This document shows, piece after piece, positions 1 through 10,703 of a stretch of 64,000 nucleotides of DNA (the stretch's first letter is position 1; every line of letters starts with the position of its first letter). Source of the DNA: Pycnopodia helianthoides (Eukaryota > Echinodermata > Asteroidea > Forcipulatida > Asteriidae); NCBI GenBank assembly GCA_032158295.1, contig CM063246.1:7989589-8053588 (forward strand), read 5' to 3'. The notes beneath the pieces were generated by a model. It saw only the letters and a list, made by a program, of their open reading frames with translations. It did not search any database and was not told the origin of the DNA. The position numbers and the translations under genes are program-made.

Positions 1-952
1 TTTACCTGAATAGAAATAAACGAAGAAATAAAGAGATGTAGGCCTACATGCTATTATTGGTCGACTGCGTGGGCATGCTCTCTGCATGCTCAGATTTATG
101 CAGATCAGTCTGACTATTATCACACTATCTTCTTCTAGCTTTATAACAGTTAACACCACAGGAAATCTTATGTTTTCCTCTCACTGCATGCGTAATGTGC
201 GAGATGAAATAACACCTTATTATTTGCCAACTCTCGATCGGGTTACCTTGCGAAGACTTCCTCACACGGTGTCTGTTAATAGAGTATAGGTGACCAGTCC
301 TCCGTGGTGTGACAGATAACACCGAGTGCTGATAGTAATCAGACAATTAAATTGGGAGGAAAAGTAAGGAGGATGGGATTGAGTTAGCTAGTCTTGATTG
401 GCGCTCGTCACCGATATGCACTACAAATTACTCGAGGAGAGTTTATCTGTATCAAACAAACATCCAGATTCGTAGACTTGCCTAGTCCTCCGAGCAGCCG
501 ATGTTGCGCCCGCTTGCCCAGTGACGACTAGTACAAAACTAGCGTGCCAATCAGACCTTGAGTTAGCAAGATTGCTGAATACAAAACGATTGCGCCACAT
601 GATTTAAAGAGTATTCTCTTATTGTGTACGTAGCACGATAACTGTGTAACGTACACGATAACTGTGTACGTACACGTTAAGAGACATTCCGCAGTTGATA
701 AACCAGATGGCCCTGTTCAAATTGACGGCAGCGGCTGCAGCTTGAGTCATGTGTACATGCATTGAAGCATACGAGGCACATAGCAACACCTTGAGCAACT
801 GCCGTACACGTAGAAATAATTTTGTACAATTTTAAGGGAACATTAAATCTTTATGTTTTAAAGTTATTGCCATACTTTGGTTGTTATAAAGGGAAACATC
901 CACAATGTTTTCGATGATCTTACATTTTGTCTTTTTTCCCGTCTTTCACCAG
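1..952. other. No gene recognised (left edge)
   Basis: I see no convincing coding exon here. Open frames at 86-346 overlap on opposite strands and show no protein-like composition. A short direct repeat of an ACGTACACGATAACTGTG-like word occurs at about 627-685. If the exon at 953-1075 is real, this stretch would be its upstream intron. Confidence 0.4.
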
Positions 953-1075
953 AATTTTGGCGTGGAAGTCTTAGCTGATGACGTAGACGAATTAGCAGAA
1001 GACAATGTCCTAACGCTTCTAAAAAATGCCGGTGGCGCAAACTACGGGTCTGCCGGTAGAGGGCGGTGTTTCTAG
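953..1075 (+). CDS. Possible terminal exon of an unrecognised gene
   Basis: A long pyrimidine tract at about 922-949 ends in a CACCAG acceptor, followed by an open frame of 40 codons ending in TAG at 1073-1075. The peptide starts NFGVEVLADDVDELAEDN, continues with a leucine-rich stretch and ends GRGRCF. It is acidic and reads like real protein rather than random translation. I do not recognise the family. The upstream exons would lie to the left, perhaps outside the window, so it cannot be tied to a gene. The frame assumes splice phase 0. An antisense open frame at 864-1079 covers the same DNA and I treat it as a shadow. A chance acceptor followed by a short open frame cannot be excluded. Confidence 0.4.
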   Translation, partial: NFGVEVLADDVDELAEDNVLTLLKNAGGANYGSAGRGRCF

Positions 1076-1320
1076 GCAAACATTATTAATTAGCTCGTTT
1101 CTGAAACAATGGGTTTGTCTACGGCTGTGGCTGGATTCCGTGTCTGCATATTGTTATAGCAATGATGTCGAAGTCAGCAGCCATAGCTAGCCATAGCCAG
1201 TGCTTAATTCGGACTGGGCATTTTGCTAATGTTGTTTGTTTGTTCGTTTGTTTGTTTGTTTAGATTCCTCCCCTTGAAATATCACAATGTTCAAGGCGTA
1301 ATTAGGTGCGACGTCATATA
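1076..1320. other. No gene recognised
   Basis: Intergenic sequence with a short TTTG-type simple repeat at about 1230-1262. No exon signal seen. Confidence 0.4.
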
Positions 1321-1465
1321 CTACTTCGCAAATACTCGGTACGCGTGCGTCAGCCGTGGAATGAGGTTCATGCTGGTCTAGGTAACGACAAAATTTGTCA
1401 CTAGCTAGACCAGCATGCACCTCATTCCACGGCTAACGCATGCGCACTGAGTATTTGCGAAGTAG
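1321..1465. repeat. Long inverted repeat (61-bp arms)
   Basis: The left arm 1321-1381 is the reverse complement of the right arm 1405-1465 apart from a few mismatches, with a 23-bp spacer. Each arm begins or ends with the word CTACTTCGCAAATACTC or its complement. The structure would fold into one long hairpin. It could be a foldback/MITE element or a hairpin-RNA precursor. Nothing here shows transcription. Confidence 0.8.
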
Positions 1466-1880
1466 TCTGTGCATGATTTAGACGATTTGATTAAAACAGC
1501 AAAGACTGTCAGAAGACCGTACAAGTCTATCGCATATTAAACCGTTGACCCCCGTTAAAAATATCCGCGTTTCTTTCCTTTGTTTGATAAAACCTCTAGG
1601 AGAAAGCGGACAGGTTGCAGTTTTCCATTTTACAAATATTTATTTTGCACTATACAACTGAAACAAGAAACTTGTTCAAATGCTGACAGTCAGCGCCCTG
1701 TGGAGGATATAGCAAAACCTTGGTCATGTGAGCGGTTCGAATTACACGTGACATTGGATAAATGTTGCTATGCACACGTGCACCGTGAGCGGGTTGACAA
1801 CGGCACACGTAAAGACAAATTCAGCTTGACACTTCAGTATTACCATGGAGAGCTCCATGGTATTACCTGGGCAACAGTTC
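1466..1880. other. No gene recognised
   Basis: An open frame of 101 codons at 1580-1885 has no recognisable domain and no splice context. I see nothing else. Confidence 0.35.
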
Positions 1881-2009
1881 ACTGAGCTGGTTAAGCAGCA
1901 AATAATCTAACAAATGTTCTGCTAATGAGCAGGATACCAGTCACAAATCAAACCAGTGGAAGAGTAATGTGGCTGGTTTCCTTATTCTGGAAAGCAAATT
2001 GGACCCAGT
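1881..2009. repeat. Degenerate copy of the GGGCCCAATTTCA inverted-repeat element
   Basis: This stretch has the same internal order as the intact element at 59789-59966: GAGCTG-TTAAGCAG, a TGCTAA block, GATACCAGTCACAAA, then GGCTGGTTTCCTTATTCTGG. The terminal repeats are eroded, with only AATTGGACCCAG left at the right end. Confidence 0.55.
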
Positions 2010-2257
2010 GTGCTCCAAATGCTACCCCCCAAAAAAAGAGAGGAGATATCGTGTCACTCTAAAACATCACAAATAGGTTATTGAGAAATGGTTATTGAAT
2101 TAACGAACTATGTCGTGGTTTAGCAAGTTATATCTAAATACGTTTTGACAAAATGAAAAGTACGTAGTTAATGCGAACATATTTCTCAGGCTTTGGAGTA
2201 TACAATATTAATTGTACGTTTTTATGTAATGATGATCAATGAGCCATGTTGAGATAT

Positions 2258-2347
2258 GGTGGACACAATACTAGTACACTGTTAGGTTTGGGAGAGTCTG
2301 ACTACACCGAAACCAAACAGTGCACTCTTACATGTATAGTGTCCACC
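2258..2347. repeat. Imperfect hairpin with GGTGGACAC/GTGTCCACC ends
   Basis: The left arm, from 2258, starts GGTGGACACAATACTAGT and includes CACTGTTAGGTTTGG. The right arm ends ATAGTGTCCACC and includes CCAAACAGTG. The arms pair over roughly 35 bp with interruptions. A short foldback repeat is the simplest reading. Confidence 0.55.
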
Positions 2348-4487
2348 AATCTAAAAAAGGCTAATTAATGGATTGTCTTTTCCAGCGACCGAATTTGTAT
2401 CATCTTAGGTAAAATTTTTATCGGTTCAGTAAAAAATGTTTTTTTTTATTATTATTTTTTTTTTATATCTAACCGTGATGAGTTAATTACAATAGATTTA
2501 GGTAAAAATTGTAGTCAATCCATGATTGGAGCATGATTATAGACTCTTCTCATGAAATTATTTAAATTGCACATCGCGCGTGCGCACTAGCACGCCTGGT
2601 TTGCAAAATGAGGGGAAAACGCGCCTTTGTTTATATGGGGCTGATGGTTTCGTGACGCATACGCGTTTGTGCGTCTGTCTCTCTGGCGTTTGCTTACCAA
2701 AAGTGTATGTACGCATGCGTGAATGTAATTAGCATAATTATTACGAGGGCTATAATCGCTCGCTCATTGGTCGGCTGAGCTGTTGACGTGACGAGAAAAC
2801 CGCATTATTTTCTTGATCAGCTTTTCCTTACAAATAATTTAATCTAAGATGGGTTTTGACATCTTTAGAAACCTTAAAAATTTATCATGTCAATTTGTGT
2901 TTACTAGCCGATATAATGTCGATTTGTTTAAAACAACTTTAGAGCAGTTTTTGTTTATGTATTGTGTGAATAGGTACACAATACACTGTGAAAATAATAC
3001 GTCATGCTTCACTGAAGTATTTTAAACTTAGCCTAGAATAAAATAATGATTGATACGAATGTTCGAAGTAATTTTATTGACCTCTCTGTTGTTTACAAAC
3101 AGTCTCACCGTTTTGTACGAGCCGCCTTGAGTATCACAAACAGTGTTGGCATAGCATAGATTAGCCCTTTTTGATAAACATTTAAAGCGGCATGGCCCAA
3201 TTTTCGCTGAAATATTATTTTTCTCGGAACGAATTTTGACAACATGATGCAGTTTCAAAACGAGAAACATATCAACATACATTGTACATAGCATGCAGAG
3301 TTGTCTGTACGTGGCTGGACGTGAAATAATGTCGGGATCTCGACAAGAATTCCTTTTCAGTTTTTAATTAACTACAATTTGGCGGATATTCTTTTTGTGT
3401 CATACCTTAAACTAAAGCTTATACCTTTCTCAAATAATTAAAGAACAGCTGGCGAAATCTAAATTGTCCGGTCAAACGTCGGCCAAACATCGGTCCTAGA
3501 ATTTTTAAACCTTTCTGTTAATGAAAATATGTGTACATTTTTGTTTAAGGTACCGGTAACACAAATCAATTGTCAGTAATTTTCAGTGTTTCAGTAATTT
3601 TCAGTATTTTTGTGCAGTGAAGACCACCCGTGCTTTTTGCCAAACCAGGTTCACTTTGATCTTGTTTGTACTGGGACGTCATCACGATGGTGTGTGCATC
3701 TGCTGGACTTGCAACCGGGTTTTCCTCAAAGAACAAAAACAGGCATATACGTTTGTGTAAAATTGTGTTTACTGAAACTCAATAATAATCGTTTGACATT
3801 TGAGAGACCCGCTAATCACCCACATCGAAAAAATCACCCCCCCCCCAAAGTGAGCACCGATTTTCAACGAACTTTTCACTGGTTGGTTTTTATGGTTTCA
3901 CGGTGTGTTTCTTGCAAACTATTGGTGGGAATAAACTAATTTACTCTCCCGAAAACAAGAATGGACTTTCTGTTGCTTAGCAACCCTTTGTAAATTTTAG
4001 GATAGGACTCCATGTTGAATGTGACCAGTGACGCTGCAAATTTACAAAAGAGCCAAAAGAAAGCCCGGACGCTACTTCATTCAGGCACAATAATAATAAT
4101 TATGTACACAGCTCAATGAAAGAAAACACTCCATTTCACACTGGAAAAAGAAGTTGGACCGTGTACATTACTCATGTTCTCTAGTAGGACAGCTATGTGC
4201 CCTTTTATCAGCGGAACTTGATTCATGTACACACATGAACGGTTTACAATGTCTAGCCCCCCTGTTGACGTCACAGCCGCATGTTTGGGCATGACTGTGT
4301 CACTAAAGCAAAGGTGATCCCGTTCCGATCGGAACTATGTGAATCATCCGCGGATCACTCTTGCGTATAGGGAGTGCAGCTCAGGCTTTGGGCAAATGTG
4401 TTGACGTCATCGTTTAGTACTGCTTGGCCGGTTGTATCCAGCAGCCCCAAATTCAGTTCAGTTGTATGTCCATTTAAAGGGGAGTTT
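2348..4487. other. Intergenic, no gene recognised
   Basis: AT-rich sequence with a poly-T/ATT tract near 2440-2465 and a C run at 3836-3846. Open frames at 3028-3294 (minus) and 3610-3939 (plus) show no domain, signal or splice context that would support a gene. Confidence 0.4.
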
Positions 4488-4715
4488 AATCTTTGCACGG
4501 TGGAGATACAATCTAGTAAGTTTTGCAGTAAAACCATGTAGGCCTACATGAGTAGGATTTGAAACTTTGCATGTTGGAGATACAATCAGTAAGGTTTGCA
4601 GTAACACCATGTACATTGTACAGAATTTGAAACTTTGCATGGTGAGATACAATCTAGATAACACCACGTACATTAGTAGGATTTGAAACTTTGCATGGTA
4701 GAGATACAATCTAGT
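4488..4715. repeat. Minisatellite, about four units of 55-65 bp
   Basis: Each unit contains ACTTTGCA(C/T)GGTGGAGATACAATCTAG, then AGTTTTGCAGTAACACCATGTA and AGTAGGATTTGAA. Units begin near 4490, 4560, 4630 and 4685 and differ by small indels. The minus-strand open frames at 4355-4820 are products of this repeat. Confidence 0.75.
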
Positions 4716-4723
4716 CCTTGTTT

Positions 4724-4870
4724 TATGGTTTAATAGATGCCAACATGAAATAACAAACCTGTGAAATGTTAAGCTCAATCGGTCTTCGGAGTGATGAGAA
4801 AACAGTGAAAACACCGCCATTTAGATCACCAACTTTTGGTATAATTAACACTGTGTCAGTGTTGTCGCAT
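4724..4870. repeat. Relic of the TTAAAGGCACTGGACAC repeat family
   Basis: The block AAATAACAAACCTGTGAAA, then AGCTCAATCGGTCTTCGGAG and GAGAAAACAGTG, is shared with the better preserved members at 14982-15356 and about 15450-16110. Ends are not recognisable here. Confidence 0.55.
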
Positions 4871-6353
4871 ACCAGAAACTAAGAATCAATTTAACCCAAG
4901 AGTTTTTGCAGAGAAGAGCAGAGCCAAATAACAGCGAAGAAGCTTTCTGAACATAATAAGTCAGCAGTGTGTTTTATTTGAAGTGGAGCTCAAGGGTTTA
5001 AACGTTTGGGGACAGAAGTTGTTTACAAGAAAAGTAATAGCCATCAGCGCTTTTAAAGTTCGCTTGACAAACTCAGCTGTCTGGGTCTCGGCTCCAATTG
5101 TACATTGAAAAACGACAAAGAAACAATACACCAGTTGTCCCCCCCCCCACCCCGTTGAATCCAACACCGGACAATGGTAAAATAAATCAACATTAATACA
5201 CGTTCGCCTCCGCAATTTTGCCTCCAGCTGAACCATTGTTAATTGTTTAGCGAGCCAAAAATATCAACGGCTGTTTCAATGTTAAATCAACCAGAACTTG
5301 TGGCCTCCATGCATCGAACTACCACCTCGGCGTTACTACTTAGAGGGGGGCATGAAATGTCCGTTTGGTTTCATTCTTTGTTTATTTTCGAAAGCCGCTG
5401 TATTACTGAATGGATTTTCCCTCTATCGAAAGTTGAGATATTTTATGACTAAACAGTCTGAACCTACTGGAACACCCCTGTGCTGCCAAGGTCGACTGAG
5501 CTTTATGCAAAGGTGTGCCCGTAAACTCTGCGTCACGCCACGGTCGTGCGAAACTCAAAAAATCGCTGGGGAAACAGCCACGTATAGTAGTACTTCCAAT
5601 GGAGTACAGATTCAATTTGTTTGCATTGTGTGTGTAGAAAATTCTCCTTCTGAGCCCTTTTAGTCGACTGGTGATTGAGAAGTGAGTACTAAACGCCGTG
5701 TTCTTTCATGGAGGGAACCAATTTTGAAGGTTGGGAATTCTTGACGGATTAGTGACTCATTCACTCATTCTGAAGCTATTAGGCGTACAATTAATGGATC
5801 TGATATAGGCAAATAAAGTATGTACAACTATGGCGGACGGAATTGGTCCAACTTCATGCTGAATACTGAACATTGATTGAACATTTACCCCGCTGTACCA
5901 TTGGACACAGAGCTACCGGAATTCGCGGAAATCGTTCTTGTTTTAGTTTGTTTTAAACACTGACAAGTGCATTCAGCCACCGGATTACGCAGAACTGCCA
6001 TCCAAGTTTACAGCTTCTTGTATTACGCAGATCGTCAGCAATATTATAGCTACTGGTGTTACACAGAAAGCATTGAGCAGGTGGCTGCATCAGCTACTGG
6101 ATTACGCACGGTACTGCTACTCGGCCACGGACCGCATAACTTCTTCAGACAGTCCTGTTTTGCTAGTGGATTACACCCGATCGGCTACACCAAAATCCAA
6201 AACTTCTAAAGCCACTCGATTGGCTACTTGTCTAATTATCAAACCGTTAACGACTGGCTACCTCGACCAAACGATTTTACAGTAAACGGCCGCAGTGTAG
6301 ACAAATAACGCTATTTTTTGTAGGCAAAGCGTTTTAGACACTATTCTGTTAGC
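4871..6353. other. Upstream region of the CUB/LDLa gene
   Basis: Overlapping open frames at 4961-5663 on both strands carry no recognisable domain. Between about 5967 and 6190 a degenerate motif of the type CTACTGGATTACGCAC recurs about four times at roughly 50-65 bp spacing. The start codon of the gene follows at 6354, so the 5' UTR and promoter probably lie here. I could not place a TATA box or a transcription start. Confidence 0.4.
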
Positions 6354-8942
6354 ATGACAAGACTAAGTCAGATGAACGTGTTGTGGACTTTTGTGGCTTG
6401 CTTGTTGACTACCGCCGTTCGAACTCAAACTATCGGTGAGTACACGCATAAGATATCATTGTTTATAACTTTCAGAAACCAATCTTTCTACGATGTATTA
6501 CAATTATACTTGAAGTGAATTAAGAAACAAATGTAAAACGATGAGAGTAAGTCATTATCTGCACACAAAAACCAAAAGGAAAATGTCGGAGTGCAGTTTG
6601 TGAACGTCACCCTTACATGCAACCAATGGTGTTTCCCTTAGGTTTTGGGTAAAAGCTCTGTTGTTGTTTTTTGATCAGCTTGTTTCTAACACACAATTTT
6701 TTTAGACTCGCTTAACTCTAAAGCTCACCACCTCCATGTCCAACTGAACTAGTTGGTACCCTTTCATGTGTCCGTTTGATTGTCAAAGAAACATTTCTAT
6801 TTAACCCACAATTGCGTTGTACGGGGTTACCTTGTTAAAAAAGGAAGACAATTATAAACCTGGGCCTTGTCACACCATACAGAGACAGATTTAGGAGCAA
6901 CTTGGAGGCAACCAACTGCACTGCATACTAAATTAAAGAAAACACTTTCGGGCCAGTTAACACACATCCCAACAATTTTCAACTCTCCACAAGAATGCCT
7001 ATTTTGAATAAATTGGTTTCTTTTTTGGAAGTGGCCTTTGAACTGCTTATTGTAATTGTTCTCATGTGATGTGACCCTCATAATAATAATGATAATAATA
7101 ATAACAATAAAAACCCAATACTGATTGTTAATAAAATCATTGTCTACATATGGTAGCCATGTCATTACGATTTTCATTCAAAGAAAAATGAGACAACAAA
7201 GGAAATTAAAAGAATAAGCATGCAATTAAATAAAATACAATGAATCTGTAATTAACTCGGCAAAGATGCATGCAAACGATGAATAGAGGGAACGTAAGAC
7301 TTCACACTCCCCCAAAGCAATTTCCACACAAACAAACAGACAAACACCCAGCACCCAAACAACAGACAAACACCCAACAAAAAACTAAACAAACACCCCA
7401 ACACCCAACACCCCAACACCCAACAAACAAACACCCCAAAACAAACAAATAAACCAACCCACAAAACGAGGATCCAACAACGACCGCCCCAACACCCCAC
7501 CCTCATCACCAAGACCCAGACTCCGCCAACCCCAGAGCTAAAGTAAAGACAGATTTGACGGAGAAGACGGGTACAGGAGGGGGTATGATTAGTAACCCAT
7601 AAATATTCTCAAATTGAATTAATTTTTATATAACTTAACTTCATACTTTCTTTCTCTGCAGCTTACATGGACCTGCAAATACGGGCTGAAAATTTCACAG
7701 GATGTGGAGACACGGTTGAGGGTACGATCTCAGGTCGGGTATACTCCTTCATACCTCGTTTCTCGCCTGACCTGAACTGCAGCCTGGCCCTGTTCTCACC
7801 CCCGGGCACCAGACTGAGCCTTACCGTTAATGAAGTCAAACTTTCCAACAGCAACCTCAACACGTGCGGCGGCGGCAACCGGCTGAAGATTCTCGGGAGT
7901 AACGAAAAGGGCGCTACGTCACTTTTACCCACCTTTCCCCACGGGCTCTGTGGCCACTTTAAGCCCAGCCAGCCCATTGAGTCAACTGGAAATCAAGTGT
8001 TTCTAATACTGAGATCGGTTCGGTCTACAGTAGATATCTCATTTTCTATAAAGTATACAGCATTCAAAACAGTACCCGGTAAGTAAGAGTAACAGAAAAG
8101 CCCCATAAAAAACCACTGTTTACAAATGAACAAAAAAAAAAGTTAATTGTGAGATACAACTCTTCCACAGGAAGCAAGTGCATTTTCAGGTAAAAGGGGG
8201 GCTTGCACAACAAATAGCTGGAGAATCGATAAAAAACGCTGGCAATGGGCTGCAGTCTGGGCCTCACCATCAGAAAATGTCTCCGCCTGTAGTCCTTCAA
8301 GTTTTTGACTGAGTGACCGAGTGACTGAGCGACTGAGTGACAAGGGACTGAGTGACCGAGTGATTAAGTGACTGAGTGACCGAGTGACCTTATGACTAAG
8401 TGACCGAGTGACCGAGTGATTGAGTGACTGAGTGACCGAGTGACTTAATGACTAAGTGACCGAGTGACCGAGTGATTGAGTGACCTAATGACTGAGTGAC
8501 AGAGTGATTGAGTGACTGAGTGACCGAGTGATTGAGTGACCGAGTGACCTAATGACAGAGTGATTGAGTGACTGAGTGACCGAGTGACCTAATGACAGAG
8601 TGATTGAGTGACTGAGTGACCGAGTGACCTAATGACTAAGTGACTGAGTGACCGAGTGATTGAGTGACCGAGTGACCTTATGACAGAGTGATTGACTGAC
8701 TGAGTGACCGAGTGACTGAGCGACTGAGCGACTGAGTGACAAGGGACTGAGTGACTGAGTGACCGAGTGATTGAGTGACTGAGTGACCGAGTGACCTAAT
8801 GACTGAGTGACCGAGTGACCGAGTGATTAAGTGATTGAGTGACTGAGTGACCGAGTGACTGACTAACTGAGTCACTGGGTGACTGAGTGACTAAGCGACT
8901 GAGTGACCGACTGAATGACTAACTACCTACATACCTTCCTAC

Positions 8943-8995
<53 letters not shown>

Positions 8996-10462
8996 CATTT
9001 AACTAATTAAACTAACTACGAAATAGCTGACTAACGTTTCAGCTCATCGTAACATAGATTTATTTAGTTAACATTCATTAACTAAAGTAACGATTTCTGT
9101 TATATGTTTAAATGCAGATGAGTCTTGCTATAGGTGTGAAGTCAGTGGACTTCGCGATACGGAATTCTGCATTGATAATAATCTGGTTTGTGACGGCGAG
9201 CAGAACTGTCCCCAAAATTCTTACTCGGAGGAGAACAACCCCACATGTTCAGGTAAGAATCCCACTACAGAGTACACAACGAACAATACTGTGGCGTAGT
9301 TAAGGGTTCGTGGTGCCTGGGTGCAAGGTTGGAGGGTGCCCGGGGCATGACTAGAGGATGGTTCCCGGGGGCAAGGTCAGAAGGTTGCGCCCATATTAAC
9401 TCTCGTTCACGCTTTCATCCGCACACATCAGTCCATGTCACTCCTTAAACAGCAGGGTGTATCAGCATATTCTGTAATCGCACCGATGTGTAGCCGGTGT
9501 CCTAGGAAAATCTGTCCCCCGGAGGTTCCGTCCCCAATATGGGAAGTTAACATGGGCTGAAGGGGGTTGATTAAAAGAGGGCGCTATCAGAAGAAGTATA
9601 GTACATGTACACAGTTCGCCGTATGGGGGACAGAATTCCGGGGACAGAATCTCCTGATACACAGGCTCCCTGATACCCCTTTAAGTTGATGTGAACCGCT
9701 GATTGGCACACTGAGACTTCATTTATAGTGGCTTTCTGCCTTGGCTATTGTTCAACTTAGTATTAAAGAAGAAAAAAGGAAAGAAAGTCTTTCAGCAAAG
9801 TTATCTATCTTAACCTGTAATGGAATCTTGATGGTCTTTCATTTACGTACGGATAACCATTGTTAAACAATGTGATAAACGTTTAGGGTTATGACAAATG
9901 ACCTCTGAACTCTGACACTAATTATCCGTTGATCCCCCTTTTGCATGCAGCCAGTAGGCCTACACCAGCCCCAGGTGGGAGCAGCTTGAGTATTGCCGTC
10001 ATAGTCGTCATCGTGATCTTGATGGTTGTACTCCTAGCAATCATCATCTTTACCATTCTAGCCCTTATGGCGAAAAGGGTTCACTCCAAGCGAGCCCGAG
10101 ACAGCGTCCGTCGCCCTCAGCGGGCCAGTCAGTCCAGACAAGGGAACCCATCACAAGGCGGTGGTGATCGCCGACCAACTCCAGATTCAAGGCACCCCGA
10201 CACGGCGAGGAATTCAACCGGTGCTCCGACGTTCACTACAGAGGGCGAGTACACTGATGATCTAAATTTCACCGAAAGACCAGTGGGCGAATACACGAGA
10301 GACGGTCCACCTGCTGAGCGTATTATGAATCCTGCTGGGGCGCCCCCACCGTACTCAACGCTACCTAGACCATACGAAGAATCTCTACAGATAGCTGAAG
10401 GTACAACCCCTATCTCGAGATCACGTCTGGCGAGCATTAATATCGACTTGGAAAACCATTGA
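6354..10462 (+). CDS. CUB-LDLa single-pass membrane protein (4 exons)
   Basis: Exons 6354-6435, 7662-8078, 9118-9252 and 9951-10462 join in phase 1 with GT-AG borders and give 381 residues. Residues 1-26 form a signal peptide. The second exon (28-167) is a CUB domain: GCGDTVEGTISG near its start, NCSLALFSPPG, a cysteine pair in TCGGGN and GLCGH, and STGNQVFLILRS before FSIKYTAF. The third exon is a symmetric LDL-receptor class A module with FCI and LVCDGEQNC; the usual SDE calcium motif is degenerate (SYSEE). The fourth exon encodes a helix at about 226-251, a basic stop-transfer stretch (KRVHSKRAR) and a Pro/Arg/Ser-rich tail with PPPY at 343-346, a WW-domain ligand. Domain order resembles NETO-type or other CUB/LDLa receptors but with a single CUB; the ligand is unknown. 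It converges on avidin 1, which lies on the opposite strand. Intron 2 holds a large minisatellite. Confidence 0.85.
7325..7445. repeat. CAAACACCC low-complexity tract in intron 1
   Basis: Irregular repeats of AAACAAACACC and CAACACCC, with almost no G. They lie in intron 1 of the CUB/LDLa gene and explain the overlapping open frames at 7252-7512. Confidence 0.8.
8306..8918. repeat. GAGTGACY octamer minisatellite in intron 2
   Basis: About 600 bp built of 8-bp units, mostly GAGTGACC, GAGTGACT and GAGTGATT, with occasional TAATGACT variants. The variants recur in a higher-order pattern of about 50 bp. The array sits between the CUB exon and the LDLa exon. Confidence 0.9.
8943..8996. repeat. 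(CTAA)n microsatellite
   Basis: About thirteen uninterrupted ACTA/CTAA tetramers directly after the octamer array, in the same intron. Confidence 0.9.
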
Positions 10463-10543
10463 CGTGAATTAGCTCTTCCTATGAAATATGCTAATATTAC
10501 ATTTACGCAAGCGTACAGACACTATTGGTGGGCAAACGCCATA

Positions 10544-10703
10544 GGCCCTTTTCGAATTCACGGCTTCGGCTCCAAAATCGGCTCAGGCTAGCTAGGCTCC
10601 CTCAATTATTTTAACTTACGCATGCTTTGCGGTCAGGGCTTCAGACAAGAAAACTGGGCCTGAAGCCCTATCCGGAGCCGAAGCCGTGGATTTGAAAAGG
10701 GCC
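10544..10703. mobile_element. MITE with GGCCCTTTTCGAATTC ends
   Basis: A 160-bp element with about 30-bp terminal inverted repeats (GGCCCTTTTCGAATTCACGG at the left, its imperfect complement ending AAAAGGGCC at the right), flanked on both sides by ATA. The homologous place in U3, near 56630, reads CGTCATAGAG with one ATA and no element. U2 carries it at 40336-40497. Confidence 0.85.

Noticed and set aside
5243..5663. 69- to 121-codon open frames upstream of the CUB/LDLa gene
   Set aside because: No domain, no splice context, overlapping frames on both strands.
8306..8918. CRISPR-like array
   Set aside because: Units are contiguous octamers without unique spacers in an animal intron; it is a minisatellite.
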